A DNA stretch of 64,000 nucleotides. It comes from CAIQPS01 sp963843455. Its GTDB lineage: Bacteria > Actinomycetota > Thermoleophilia > RBG-16-64-13. The notes beneath the pieces were generated by a model, which saw nothing but the letters and a program-made list of their open reading frames with translations, was not told the origin of the DNA and searched no databases. The translations under genes and the position numbers were made by a program. Positions within the stretch are counted from its first letter, which is position 1; each line of letters begins with the position of its first letter. The DNA lies in the NCBI GenBank assembly GCA_963843455.1, contig CAWJKE010000016.1, forward strand, positions 62,001 through 126,000, written 5' to 3'. Of the stretch, positions 7,948 through 17,538 are shown one piece after another.

Positions 7948-9975
7948 CTACGTGGCCGGTGGCGTGGTAGTGGTCGTGGGGGGCGGCGCCGTGGTAGTGG
8001 TCGTGGGCGGCGCCGTGGTAGTGGTCGTGGTGACCGGCACCCGCGCGATGAAGATCTGGACCACGCTGCCGATCTTGACCTCGACTCCGGCGGCCGGGTC
8101 CTGATAGATGCAGAGGCCCGGCTTGAAGTCCGGCGTCTCCTGATCGACAACCCTGGCCTTGAGCTGGTACAGGGCGAGCTTCGCCTTGGCCTGGGCCTCG
8201 GTCAGCCCTAGCGCGGCCACGGCCGGCACCTTGACCGTCGTCGGTGCGGGGGCGTTGCTCACGAAGACCTTCACGACGGAGTTGGGTTGGACCTCGACCC
8301 CCGCTTTGGGGTCCTGGTCGACCACGGTGCCGCCGGGAAGCTGGGAATCGATCGCCTCCACGGTGGCCTTGAGTGTCATGCTGTTCAGCGAAGCAACGGC
8401 GGCGACCTGGGTCATCCCGGTGAGCAAGGGCACTTTGACGGTGTTCGTCGCGGCAGCTACTGTGATCGTCACCGTCGTCCCGGCGTCCACCTTCTTGTTG
8501 GCTTCCGGGTTCTGCCGCAGCACGGTGCCCACTGGCTGGTCAGGGTTGACCTCGGGCTTGGAAGCGACCTCCAGACCGGCCGCGCCGATCTTGGCAGCAG
8601 CTTGGGCCTCGCTCAATCCAACCACGTTCGGCACATCGACCTTGCCCTCGCCGGAGGAGATCCAGATGGATATGACCTTGCCCTTTTCCAGCTTGTCGTT
8701 CTCTTGGGGGTCCTGGCGGGCCACATCGCCCTCAGCCACGTCGGCCGAGGGCTGTACGCCCTCTTTCTCGTAGTTGAAACCGGCCGCCTTGATCTTCACT
8801 ATGGCCTCGGCTTCGCTCAGCCCGACGACCCCCGGTACGGTGGCAAGTGCTACTTGGCCGGTGTCCCAATTGGATAGGATCACGTAGGCGGCGCCGGCCA
8901 GGGCGAGTATCAGGATGATGACGAGCACCCAGGGCCACGCGCTCCGCGGACGGCCGGGCTCCTCATCGGGCTCGATGATGGGCGCCGGCAGATCGGGCGG
9001 GCGCCGCCGCACCTGCGTCGGCTGGGCCATCCCGGCCACGCCGGCGGCGGCCACCGGAGCCATCACTCGGGTCATTTCTTCGGCGAAACCGTTGGGCGCG
9101 ACCACCGGCTCGCCCTCTTGGACACGCTTCAGGTCGTCCAGCATGGCCTGCGCGGTGAGATAGCGGTCAACGGGCCGCTTGCCGAGCGAGCGTAGGATGA
9201 CGGCCTCGAGGTTCTCGGGAATGAGTGAATTGATGCTTCGCGGCGCGGCCGGGAACTCATGCACGTGCTTCATGGCGATGCTCACCGGGTTCTCTCCGTC
9301 GAACGGGAGACTGCCGGTGGCCATCTCGTACATGACGACGCCCAGTGAGTAGAGGTCCGAAGCGGCCTCCACCGGCTGTCCCTGCGCCTGTTCTGGGGAG
9401 AAGTAGTGGGCGGTGCCCAGGATCGAGCCGGCTTCGGTCATGGTCGACGCGCTGCCCGCCCGGGCAATCCCGAAGTCGGTGACCTTCACTCGGCCGTCAT
9501 TGTCGATGATGATGTTCTGCGGTTTGATGTCGCGGTGGATGACGTCCCGCCGGTGTGCGAAGCGGAGCGCCTCGAGGATCTGTACCGCCACCGAGACCAG
9601 CAGTTCTGGGCTCAGCGGCGCGTACTTGACGATGACCTCCTTGAGGGAGCGGCCCTCGAGGTATTCCATCGCTATATAGTAGGTGCCCTCCGCCTCGCCG
9701 CGGTCGTAGATCTGGACGATATTGGGATGGTTGAGGCCGGCCGCGCTGCTCGCTTCGCGGCGGAAGCGCTCCACGAACTGCTCGTCGTGTGCGTAGCGGG
9801 AGGAGAGGACTTTGAGAGCGACCTGCCTGCCGAGCAAGCGGTCGTTGGCGAGGTAGACATCGGCAAAGCCGCCGCTACCCAGTTTCCGGACGACCTCGTA
9901 GCGGTCGTCGAACACCCGTCCTATCAAGACTCTACCGTCCCCCGGCGCCCTGCGGCGCCATTCGAAACGCGTCAC
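7948..9975 (-). CDS. pknB: PASTA-domain Ser/Thr protein kinase
   Basis: 675-residue PknB/Stk-type kinase that links muropeptide or lipid II sensing to control of cell-wall growth. The cytoplasmic kinase domain (~25-285) has the glycine loop KLGSGGF, Lys55 (VALK), HRDIKPQN (Asp149) and DFG (167-169). A juxtamembrane segment with Thr-rich stretches precedes one TM helix (~347-367). Four extracellular PASTA repeats follow, opening VPGVVGL, VPNVVGL, VPLLTGM and VPAVAAL. The last ~27 residues are a Thr/Pro tail encoded by a GTGGTAGTGGTCGTGG-like low-complexity tract (~7963-8033). The start could be GTG 9975 or GTG 9915, just before FDDRYEVV, which has AGGA upstream. It follows pbpA by 30 bp in the envelope operon. 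Confidence 0.95.
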   Translation of the reverse strand: MTRFEWRRRAPGDGRVLIGRVFDDRYEVVRKLGSGGFADVYLANDRLLGRQVALKVLSSRYAHDEQFVERFRREASSAAGLNHPNIVQIYDRGEAEGTYYIAMEYLEGRSLKEVIVKYAPLSPELLVSVAVQILEALRFAHRRDVIHRDIKPQNIIIDNDGRVKVTDFGIARAGSASTMTEAGSILGTAHYFSPEQAQGQPVEAASDLYSLGVVMYEMATGSLPFDGENPVSIAMKHVHEFPAAPRSINSLIPENLEAVILRSLGKRPVDRYLTAQAMLDDLKRVQEGEPVVAPNGFAEEMTRVMAPVAAAGVAGMAQPTQVRRRPPDLPAPIIEPDEEPGRPRSAWPWVLVIILILALAGAAYVILSNWDTGQVALATVPGVVGLSEAEAIVKIKAAGFNYEKEGVQPSADVAEGDVARQDPQENDKLEKGKVISIWISSGEGKVDVPNVVGLSEAQAAAKIGAAGLEVASKPEVNPDQPVGTVLRQNPEANKKVDAGTTVTITVAAATNTVKVPLLTGMTQVAAVASLNSMTLKATVEAIDSQLPGGTVVDQDPKAGVEVQPNSVVKVFVSNAPAPTTVKVPAVAALGLTEAQAKAKLALYQLKARVVDQETPDFKPGLCIYQDPAAGVEVKIGSVVQIFIARVPVTTTTTTAPPTTTTTAPPPTTTTTPPAT

Positions 9976-10005
9976 GCACGCGAAATACTACCGTATCAGT
10001 TAGCC

Positions 10006-11427
10006 TCACAGCCCGAGAGCCGCCGCGATGACCTGTTTCGCGATCGGGGCTGCGACGCTGCCGCCCGTCCCTGAGTTCTCCACCAGAACGACCACGGCAA
10101 CTTGCGGGTCCCCTGCGGGCGCGAAGCCGGCGAACCAGGCGTGCGGTTCGGCGCCGGCCACTTCGGCGGTCCCTGTCTTACCTGCAACCTGGACGCCGGG
10201 AATCGCTGCGGCGGTTCCCGTCCCGCTCTTGACCGCCTGGATCATCATGTCGCGCACGGTCGCCGCCGTGGCCGCGGTGATCGGCCGCAGCCACAGGCTC
10301 GGAGAGGTGGTGTCGACTATGGCCCCGTTATAGCTGACGACCTGATCGACGATGTAAGGCTTCATGATCTGGCCCCCATTCGCCACGGCCGCCGCCGCGA
10401 ACCCCATGAGAAGAGGGGTGGAGAGGACCCCGCCCTGGCCGATGGAGGCCTGAGCCACCTGAGCGGTGTCCATGCCGGCGGGATCGGGGAAGATACTCTT
10501 GACTCCGCCCAGGCGCCAGGGGAACGACTTACCGAACCCGAATGCGTCGGCATAGAGAGCAAGCGTGTCGGCTCCCAACTGCACGCCGAGTTTGGCGAAG
10601 GTGGTGTTGATGCTGCTCGCGAACGCCTGGCTGAAGGGATGGGCCCCGTAGGACTTGCCTCCGTAGTTGTTGATCTCGTAGCCTCCCAGCCGCACCGATC
10701 CGGTGTCGTTGAACTGCGTATCGGGCGTCACCGTGCCCGTCTGCAGGCCGGCCGACGCGACGATGATCTTGAACACCGACCCGGGCGGATAGAGACCCTG
10801 GATGGCCCGGTTGACGAGCGGCCTATCAGGGTCGGCGATGAGATTCTTCCATTCAGCGTTGAGCTCATTGGGATCGTATCGGGGGTACGACACCATGGCC
10901 AGGATGGCACCCGTACGCGGGTCGAGCGCCACAACCGCACCTTTGCGGTTGCCCAGCGCCTTCGCGGCAACCCGCTGCACCTTCATCTGGATGGTGAGCT
11001 TGAGATCGGCGCCCCGCTTATTCTGGCCGAGTATTTGGCTCCAGGAACCCGTCACACCCAGGAGGCCGGTCTGGCCGGTGAGTTCCTCGTTGTAGACGCG
11101 CTCTATGCCCGCCCGGCCGTAGCGGAGGTCGTTATAGCCCAGCCAAGGCTCGGTGAGGTCGCCGGACGGATAATCGCGTAGGTAGTACTGCCCCTGCTGG
11201 TTGTTCTTGGCCAGTTGCTCGCCATCGGCGGACAGGATGAGGCCCCGCTCGATCTTCATCTCGTCCTCGACCGCCCGGGTGTTGGCCGCGTTCACCTTCA
11301 GGCTCGGCGCCGCCCACACCTGGACGTAGGTGAGCATGAGGATCAGACCCACGAACAGGGCCACAAAGAAGTAGAAGAGCCTGCGGATGGACCTATCCAC
11401 GAACGCCGGCCTTGCCGCGCGCGGCAC
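10006..11427 (-). CDS. pbpA: Penicillin-binding protein A, class B transpeptidase
   Basis: 473-residue class B PBP that cross-links septal or elongation peptidoglycan outside the membrane. One N-terminal TM helix (~16-35) is followed by a dimerisation region and the transpeptidase domain with the three penicilloyl-serine motifs: SVFK (217-220, nucleophile Ser217), SIN (272-274) and KTGT (417-420). The GTG at 11427 overlaps the end of rodA by 35 bp. A second GTG at 11400 (VDRSIRRLF) gives an 8-bp overlap and an N-terminus closer to mycobacterial PbpA, so it is a good alternative. It sits between the SEDS gene and pknB, as in other actinobacteria, consistent with a SEDS-bPBP pair regulated by the kinase. 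Confidence 0.94.
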   Translation of the reverse strand: MPRAARPAFVDRSIRRLFYFFVALFVGLILMLTYVQVWAAPSLKVNAANTRAVEDEMKIERGLILSADGEQLAKNNQQGQYYLRDYPSGDLTEPWLGYNDLRYGRAGIERVYNEELTGQTGLLGVTGSWSQILGQNKRGADLKLTIQMKVQRVAAKALGNRKGAVVALDPRTGAILAMVSYPRYDPNELNAEWKNLIADPDRPLVNRAIQGLYPPGSVFKIIVASAGLQTGTVTPDTQFNDTGSVRLGGYEINNYGGKSYGAHPFSQAFASSINTTFAKLGVQLGADTLALYADAFGFGKSFPWRLGGVKSIFPDPAGMDTAQVAQASIGQGGVLSTPLLMGFAAAAVANGGQIMKPYIVDQVVSYNGAIVDTTSPSLWLRPITAATAATVRDMMIQAVKSGTGTAAAIPGVQVAGKTGTAEVAGAEPHAWFAGFAPAGDPQVAVVVLVENSGTGGSVAAPIAKQVIAAALGL

Positions 11428-12689
11428 TGTCGCTTACCCGCAGAAGCAGCGCCAGTAGCACGAAGTTGGCCACCACCGAGCTGCCGCCGTAACTCACAAA
11501 GGGCAAGGTGATGCCGGTGAGAGGGATGAGCTTGATCACCCCGCCGATGATGATGAAGGCCTGCAGGGCGAAGATGCTGGTGAGGCCGGTGGCCAGTAAC
11601 CGGGAGAAGTCGTCGCGGCTTTGCATGGCCACGCGCAGTCCCCTATACGTGAAGATGAGGTAGAGAAGGATGATCCCGGTGCCTCCCACGAGCCCCAACT
11701 CTTCCCCTATGGCCGAGAAGATGAAGTCGGACTCCAAGTGCGGGATGATCGGATTACCCGACTGCAGGATGAGATACCCCTGCCCCAGCCCCCGGCCGAA
11801 GAGCCCGCCCGAGGCGAGCGAAAAGAGGGACTGAACGATCTGATATCCCTTGCCGCTGGGGTCGGCCCAAGGATTGAGCCAGATATCGACCCGGGTCTGA
11901 ACGTGAGCGAAGACGAAGTACAGCGCGGTCGCCCCGATCAGGAACAGGACCATCCCCAGGACCACATAGAAGAACCTGCCCGTGGCCACGTAGATCAGTG
12001 CGAGCAGAGCTCCGAAGAAGAGCAGGCTGGTGCCGAGATCCTTCATGAAGATCATGAGGAGTAGGGAGAATCCCCAGACGGTTAGGAGCGGAGCCAGATA
12101 GCGGAACGGGGGGAACGGGACGCCCAGGACCCGGCGGGTGCTGACGGTGAGCACTTCGCGCACGTCGACGAGATAGGCCGCGAAGAAGGCTATCAGCAGC
12201 ACCTTGCCGAACTCGGCCGGCTGGAAGTGGACGGGGCCGACGGACGAGCCACAGCCGGGAGCCGTTTATCTCCCGGCCCACTCCGGCGGTGACGAGCAGG
12301 AGCAGGAGACCGGCGATCCCCAGCCAGTACTTGTGCCGGGCGAGCGGTCTGAGGTCCCGTACGATCACCAGCACAAGCAGAAACGCCACCAGGCCGACCA
12401 CCAACCACATCGCCTGTTTCAGAGCGAGGTCCTGGTCGATGCGATACAGCAGCAGAAGGCCCAGGGTCGAGAGGAGCGCGGTCACCGGCAGCAGGTAGGG
12501 ATCGGCGCGAGGGACCAGCACCCTCCGGCCGATGTGGGCGATGGCGAAGAGGGCGAGAAAGAGGGCGCCATAGGTCAGCGACGACCAGGAGAGGGTCGCC
12601 GACTTGACCGTGTACACCAGGGCGAACCCCAGAGTGGTCAGGATCAGCGCAGGAAGGAGAAACAGCAGCTCGCGGTTGCGGACACTCAC
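11393..12689 (-). CDS. rodA: SEDS family glycosyltransferase RodA/FtsW (one-base frameshift)
   Basis: Polytopic SEDS protein that polymerises lipid II with its partner PBP. The first part (from GTG 12689) reads MSVRNRELLFLLPAL... to REINGSRLWL; the rest (VGPVHFQPAEFGKVL onward, ending 11393) lies in another frame. Removing one base near 12245 (GGCTCGTCC to GGCTCTCC) gives the expected GSRLWL-S-VGPVHFQPAEFGK and a continuous 431-residue protein of normal family length. The start overlaps the pstP stop as GTGA; the end overlaps pbpA. As SEDS proteins are normally needed for growth, a sequencing or assembly insertion is more likely than a true knockout. Confidence 0.9.
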
Positions 12690-13906
12690 TGTAGCGCAGC
12701 CAGCCCCCGCAAAAAGGCCTGACCTTCTTCCCTTCCGATTAGGTCGTGGGCATCTACCCGCTCACGCTGGTAGTCGGCCAGCGAACTGTAGCTGACCGTC
12801 CCTGACTCGACGACCGACGAGAGATGTATCCCCAGCAGGGTTGCCGGCAGCCCCTGGTAGAGGGCTACCATGCCGTCGGCGGTGCCCACGTAGTACACGC
12901 TGGAGTTGAACACCACGAAAGCTGCGAGCCCCAGAGCGAGCACGACCACGACGACGGCCGCGGTGACTATCCACCTGCGGCGCGACCAGCGTGCTGCGCC
13001 GCCCGAGCGGGCGGTCGCCGGCCCGGCGCCCCCCGCTTGGCGGGCCCATATGGGAGGACGCCGCCCCAGCCTGGCGCCCATCCCCAAAGCGGGGCGCATG
13101 AAGCCGGGCACCGAAGAGATCCTTTCCTCTCCCCGGTCCGCCGGCCCCAGGGTGACGGCGTCGTCTTCCGCGAGGCCGTCCGGAGCGGCGCTCGGCAGGT
13201 CATCGGCGACAATATCCACGACTACCACGGTGACGTTGTCCTCCCCGCCACCTTCAAGGGCCGCCTGCACCAGGGCGTCCGCGGCCGCTTGAGGTCCATC
13301 CGGCAGCCGGAGCACCTCAGCGATCTTGTCGTCGGGCACCATCCCGCTCAGACCGTCACTGCACAGAAGCAGGCGATCCCCCGGCTCCAGATCGATCTCA
13401 AGCAGGTCTGGCACCGCGTCGCCTTCGGTCCCCAATGCCCGCGTGATGACGCTGCGATGGGGATGGGCGGCGGCCTGGGCCGGGGTCAGTTCGCCCCTGC
13501 GGACCATCTCGCCCACCCAGGAGTGGTCGTCCGTCAACTGACGGAGCGCTCCCTCGCGCAGCAGATAGGCCCGCGAATCTCCAATGTGGCCCAGAGTCGC
13601 CGTGCTCTCGTGGATGAGGGCCGAGGTCAGCGTGGTGCCCATGCCCAGAAGATAAGGCTCCGCCACGCTACGCGCCGCAATGGCGCCGTTGGCTTCCACG
13701 ATCGTGTCGCGCAACTCGTCCTTGCCCGCCAGAAGGGGGTCGATGGCGACCATTCTCTCGCACGCCATCTGGGAGGCTACCTCCCCGCCGCGCGCCCCGC
13801 CCATCCCGTCGCAGACGACATAAAGGCCCTTGCGGACCAGAAAGGAATCCTCGTTGGTCTGTCTCACCAGTCCGCGGTGAGTCGCGAATCCTGCCACCAG
13901 CCCCAC
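12686..13906 (-). CDS. pstP: PP2C-family Ser/Thr phosphatase
   Basis: 406-residue PstP-type phosphatase that reverses PknB-class phosphorylation. The N-terminal PP2C domain (1-~240) shows the metal-binding motifs TNEDSF, VCDGMGG, LCSDGLSGMV and EDNVTVVVVD. A Pro/Arg/Gly-rich linker, one TM helix (~315-337) and a ~70-residue external tail follow, the same layout as mycobacterial PstP. The GTG start overlaps the fhaB stop by one base (TAGTG) and the stop overlaps the rodA start by four, so translational coupling is likely. Confidence 0.95.
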   Translation of the reverse strand: MGLVAGFATHRGLVRQTNEDSFLVRKGLYVVCDGMGGARGGEVASQMACERMVAIDPLLAGKDELRDTIVEANGAIAARSVAEPYLLGMGTTLTSALIHESTATLGHIGDSRAYLLREGALRQLTDDHSWVGEMVRRGELTPAQAAAHPHRSVITRALGTEGDAVPDLLEIDLEPGDRLLLCSDGLSGMVPDDKIAEVLRLPDGPQAAADALVQAALEGGGEDNVTVVVVDIVADDLPSAAPDGLAEDDAVTLGPADRGEERISSVPGFMRPALGMGARLGRRPPIWARQAGGAGPATARSGGAARWSRRRWIVTAAVVVVVLALGLAAFVVFNSSVYYVGTADGMVALYQGLPATLLGIHLSSVVESGTVSYSSLADYQRERVDAHDLIGREEGQAFLRGLAALQ

Positions 13907-14409
13907 TACCGCACCTCGACTCTGAAGGTAGTGTCACCCACCTCGACACGGTCGCCCGGCGACAACAGTGTCGGTTGAGAGATGTCGGTACCGTTGACTT
14001 GGGTTCCATTCGTGCTGAGCAGATCCTCTGCCAACAGGCCGGAAGGGGTGGCCTCGAAGAGAACGTGCTTGGAGGAGACGAAGGTGTCGTCTAGATGGAT
14101 GTCCATGTCGGAGGAGCGACCGGCAAGCGCCGGGACGCCGGATACGAGATCGAAGGAGTCGCCCGGTCTGAGCACGGGGCTCTTCACCACCACGAGGCTC
14201 CACGCGCCCCCGGCGGCGGGAGCCGCGGCCGAAGACACGGGCGGTACAAACGCAGCCGTGGCCCGAGGAGGCGCCGGGTACGATTGTCTGGCCGGGCCGG
14301 GAGCCGATGCGCGCAGCTCGCGGGTGGTGGAGCGGATCACCCTGTAGAGAAACAGGTACAGGATGATAAGGAAGACGAACTTCCCCGCGAGCAGCACTAT
14401 CTGGAGCAT
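13906..14409 (-). CDS. fhaB: FHA-domain membrane protein FhaB
   Basis: 167 residues. One N-terminal TM helix (~4-24), a basic then Ala/Pro-rich linker, and a C-terminal FHA domain (~75-165) with the phosphothreonine-binding signature GRSSDMDI, SSKHVLF and STNGTQVNG. In mycobacteria FhaB is a substrate and scaffold of PknB-type kinases at the septum; the same role is inferred here from position and architecture. Start ATG 14409. It lies 36 bp downstream of fhaA and overlaps pstP by one base. Confidence 0.93.
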   Translation of the reverse strand: MLQIVLLAGKFVFLIILYLFLYRVIRSTTRELRASAPGPARQSYPAPPRATAAFVPPVSSAAAPAAGGAWSLVVVKSPVLRPGDSFDLVSGVPALAGRSSDMDIHLDDTFVSSKHVLFEATPSGLLAEDLLSTNGTQVNGTDISQPTLLSPGDRVEVGDTTFRVEVR

Positions 14410-14445
14410 CGTTGCTCCTTCGATAGCAGGCGCACAGGCACCGGC

Positions 14446-15243
14446 CTACTTGCTCTCCACTGTCAGCCGGCTGTCGCCGACCGCGACCACATCCCGAGGC
14501 CGCAACACCGTGCTCGTGACCGGATACCCATTCACCAGGGTCCCATTGGTCGATCCCAGGTCGTCGATCACGAGCCGGTCGTGGTTCCAGTAGATGGCAG
14601 CATGCTTGCGCGAGACGTTGGGATCGTCGATGCGGAGATCGGCCTCCTTGCTGCGGCCAAGCACCACGCGGCTTTGAGTGAACTCCTGGACTTTGTCACC
14701 GGTCGTGATGACTATCACTCGCCGGGCGAGACCCATCTCTTCGGCCTGCTTGGCAGCCAGGATCTCGGTTCCGGCCGGAATGCTCATCTCCGTGGCCGCT
14801 CCTGCGGTCGCTGCCGCCGTTGCCGCAGCCGCTCCCGGCACGGACGGCACTTCGTCCGGCGCCGGCAGTCCGTCGGCCTGCACCCCCGGCTGTTGCGGAT
14901 ATACACTCTGAGCAAGGATGCCGAAGTATCCCAGTTCGAGATCGTGGTCAAGCGCCATCTCCACGGTGAGACCGGTCTGCAGCAGGTAGCCCGCGTCCTG
15001 CACGTGCTTGGCCAGCTTGAGCGTGAAATCGGCAATGAGTGGCTCCCGGCGGGGAGCGAGATTCTCGTAATCATCGGCACACAGGTAGATGACGTACCGG
15101 TTACGCACCCACACCCGGCCACCTCGAGTGACCGCGTGGTCGTCCATCTCCTTGATGAGTTTGCTGGCTAACTCGGCCGGTTCGACGTGCAGCCTCTTGG
15201 GGCTCTTGTCGGCTGGCGCCCCGGCCTTTCGGATGAACCTCAT
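14446..15243 (-). CDS. fhaA: DUF3662 and FHA domain protein FhaA
   Basis: 265 residues. The N-terminal DUF3662 region (~1-120; RLHVEPAELASKL, WVRNRYVIYL) is followed by an Ala-rich linker and a C-terminal FHA domain (~175-265) with GRSKEADLRI, SRKHAAIYW and STNGTLVNG. FhaA-type proteins bind phosphorylated partners such as the MviN pseudokinase domain or PknB substrates and tune peptidoglycan synthesis. ATG 15243 is preferred over the adjacent TTG 15246 because AGGAGGAA lies 6 bp upstream of it. It is 12 bp downstream of the membrane kinase gene, within one operon. Confidence 0.93.
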   Translation of the reverse strand: MRFIRKAGAPADKSPKRLHVEPAELASKLIKEMDDHAVTRGGRVWVRNRYVIYLCADDYENLAPRREPLIADFTLKLAKHVQDAGYLLQTGLTVEMALDHDLELGYFGILAQSVYPQQPGVQADGLPAPDEVPSVPGAAAATAAATAGAATEMSIPAGTEILAAKQAEEMGLARRVIVITTGDKVQEFTQSRVVLGRSKEADLRIDDPNVSRKHAAIYWNHDRLVIDDLGSTNGTLVNGYPVTSTVLRPRDVVAVGDSRLTVESK

Positions 15244-15255
15244 CAATGATTCCTC

Positions 15256-16950
15256 CTAGAGGGACCCCGCACCCTTGGCCGGGGCGAAAAGGGCAGATAG
15301 GAGAGCGATTATAGCGCACGGAATATACGCCGCCAGGAAGAGGCCGAAGTCCACCGGCACGTCCAGGGCGAGGACGGGCAGCAGGACAAACGCCGCGAGC
15401 AGCACGATGAGATAGGCAGAGGCGCCCCACATGCGCCGCTCGCGCGAGGCTCCCAGCAGCAGGTAGAGCGGGAGCGAGAAGAGCGCGAAGAGCAATATCT
15501 GCAGGCTCATCTCGGGATGGGAGTCGAGAAACCGCGCGATCGCCGTGAGCACCGTCCACGGGGATGAGGCGTGCTCGGCGCTCTGGAGCACGGGCCCGGG
15601 ACCTGGGGTGAAGGCGTAGGGCAACTTGCTCCAGCCTACCAGGCCTGCGGTGACGGCCAGTACGAGGCCGCTGAAGAAGCCGACAAGGGGACCCCAGCGC
15701 CGGATAAGGACCCCCGCCAGCGGCAGCAACGCCAATCCCACCCAGGCGGTCACCGCAAGCGGGATGGCCCCCGGCAGCAGCGCGGCCCATTCGAGCCGCC
15801 TCCACCGGAGCAGGGCCATGACCGCGATCGCCGGTACCGCGTAGACGACGCCCCAGCCCGCCCCGTAGGCGAATATCGGGGGGGCGAGGACGGCCAGCGT
15901 CAACACGCCTCCGGCGAACGGCCAGACAAGAGCGAGGAAGGCGGGCACCGCGATGAGCGGCAGTATCGCCACCTGGGGGTAGAAGGGCGCCCGCGGCAGT
16001 AGATAGATGAGAGAGCAAAGCGCGAACGCTCCGGCCGCAACGTGGCTGCCGAGGTACGAGAGCCGGTCCCGGTCGGCCCGGGGACCGGTGAAGCGCCGGC
16101 GTACCCGGGTGGCCAGGGTCTCGTAGGCCGAGGGCTCGGGCATGAGCTTGGCCGTCTGTGCCAGTTGGCGTCCAAGTGTGGCCGCGTCTGGGCGCGAGTA
16201 CCGGTCGAGGGCCATCGCCCGGCCGAGAGCGTCGCTGAGGACCGGAGGCAGATCGGGGCGACCGGTAGACAGGGGCGGGATGTCGGGCCGCGATACGTCG
16301 TGCAGCAGTTCCTGCAGCTTCTTGCCGCGGAACGGGCTCTTCCCGGTGAAGCCCTCGTAGAGGGTCAGGGCCAGCGAGTAGACGTCGCTGCGGGAGTCGA
16401 CCGGTTTTCCCTCGCCCTGTTCCGGAGACATGTACGCGAGCGTTCCCACCAGGTCGCCGTCGAGCGTTATGGAGGCCCGGTCCTCGAGTTGGGCCACGCC
16501 GAAGTCCATGAGCCTCACGTCGATGGAATCCCCGTCGACGAGCATGATGTTCTCCGGTTTGATGTCCCGGTGGACCACGCCGCGCTTGTGGGCGTGCTCG
16601 AGGGCGCGGCAGAGCTGGACGCCCGCTTCGAGGATATCGCTGTCGCTCAGACTCCGGTCCTGAAAGTGCTCGCGGAGGGTCCTCCCCTGGATGTATTCCG
16701 TCACGAGCAGGGTCTGGTCGGACTCCTCAAGGATCTCGTAGACCGTGAGGATGTTGTGGTGGCTGAGCTTGGCGGCCGCCTGGGCCTCGCGCACCACCCG
16801 GCCCTCCTCGTCGACCGAGCGGGTGACGATCTTGATAGCCACCGGCCTCCCCATGATCTCGTCATCGGCGAGATACACGGTCGCGAACGCCCCGCTGCCC
16901 AGCTTGCGGACGATCCGGTAGCGATCGTAGAGGAGGGTGGGGTCGGCCAT
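15256..16950 (-). CDS. Ser/Thr kinase with polytopic membrane domain
   Basis: 564 residues. A complete kinase domain (~11-265) has KLGSGAFATVYLA, catalytic Lys40, HRDIKPEN (Asp129) and DFG (149-151). Instead of a single TM helix with an external sensor, residues ~297-560 form about nine hydrophobic segments (examples: FALCSLIYLL, AILPLIAVPAFLALV, LVLAVTAGLVGW, LLFALFSLPLYLLL). It is the first gene of the envelope operon, so it likely feeds phosphorylation into FhaA/FhaB and the PBP-SEDS pair. What the membrane domain senses or moves is unknown. Confidence 0.9.
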   Translation of the reverse strand: MADPTLLYDRYRIVRKLGSGAFATVYLADDEIMGRPVAIKIVTRSVDEEGRVVREAQAAAKLSHHNILTVYEILEESDQTLLVTEYIQGRTLREHFQDRSLSDSDILEAGVQLCRALEHAHKRGVVHRDIKPENIMLVDGDSIDVRLMDFGVAQLEDRASITLDGDLVGTLAYMSPEQGEGKPVDSRSDVYSLALTLYEGFTGKSPFRGKKLQELLHDVSRPDIPPLSTGRPDLPPVLSDALGRAMALDRYSRPDAATLGRQLAQTAKLMPEPSAYETLATRVRRRFTGPRADRDRLSYLGSHVAAGAFALCSLIYLLPRAPFYPQVAILPLIAVPAFLALVWPFAGGVLTLAVLAPPIFAYGAGWGVVYAVPAIAVMALLRWRRLEWAALLPGAIPLAVTAWVGLALLPLAGVLIRRWGPLVGFFSGLVLAVTAGLVGWSKLPYAFTPGPGPVLQSAEHASSPWTVLTAIARFLDSHPEMSLQILLFALFSLPLYLLLGASRERRMWGASAYLIVLLAAFVLLPVLALDVPVDFGLFLAAYIPCAIIALLSALFAPAKGAGSL

Positions 16951-17000
16951 GCGGCCAGTATATCGCCCGCCCTCACCGCGGCCCTCCTCCCTCCCGCTTG

Positions 17001-17076
17001 CCTGCGCGGCTACGCACGTCTCCGCTCCGGCTGCGTTTCACGACTCCTCCCCCGGAGATGTGCGTAGCCGCGCAGG
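17001..17076 (+). repeat. Inverted-repeat element, copy 1
   Basis: Arms 17001-17023 and 17054-17076 are reverse complements with one mismatch (outer CCTGCGCGGCTACGCAC, inner TCTCC/GGAGA). The 30-base core includes GGCTGCGTTTCACGACTCCTC. Copy 2 has the same core and inner arm ends in the opposite orientation but different, again self-complementary, outer arms. Confidence 0.75.
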
Positions 17077-17411
17077 GGACCAGCATGCAAGGGGGGCCTC
17101 GCCGCACGCTGGCCCCACTCCTTCACGGCCCGGTGAGTCGCCCCTGCTGAATATGGGCCACGGCCTCACCGAGAACCGAGCGAAGCGTCTACCATGACCC
17201 TATGGGAGCAGAGAGCCACAACGCCAGCCGGGGGACGATGGCCCTGTGCGCGGCGACCGTATCGATACCCGTTGAAGCGTTCAAACAAGCTGGCCACAAG
17301 TGCCCCCGGCACGGCGACCAGCGCGACTCGCCCAAGCGAGAGCGCGGAGAGCGCGAGCGGGCATCCACCCACCTGTGAAGCCCTTGCGGGGCGGATGTGA
17401 CAGGGAGGGAT

Positions 17412-17483
17412 GCCCAGGCGCGATGCGTCTCCGGAGGAGGAGTCGTGAAACGCAGCCGGGGCGGAGATGCATCGCGCCTGGGC
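17412..17483 (-). repeat. Inverted-repeat element, copy 2 (opposite orientation)
   Basis: Arms 17412-17432 and 17463-17483 pair with one mismatch (outer GCCCAGGCGCGATGC, inner TCTCC). The core, read on the minus strand, repeats GGCTGCGTTTCACGACTCCTC of copy 1. The arms differ from copy 1 yet remain complementary, which points to a conserved folded structure or hairpin rather than a simple sequence repeat. Confidence 0.75.
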
Positions 17484-17538
17484 CTACTTTGGTGCCAGAA
17501 GGGACCCGCAAAACCCTGTGTTATACTCGGCGGGCTCC

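Larger units (their letters stand above)
16951..17538. other. Gene-poor intergenic region with two hairpin elements
   Basis: About 590 bp between the kinase start and tRNA-Leu. Short open frames exist, but none has a credible ribosome site or recognisable product. It contains the two core-sharing inverted-repeat elements listed separately. A TATACT hexamer at 17522-17527 is a candidate -10 box for the tRNA. Confidence 0.6.
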
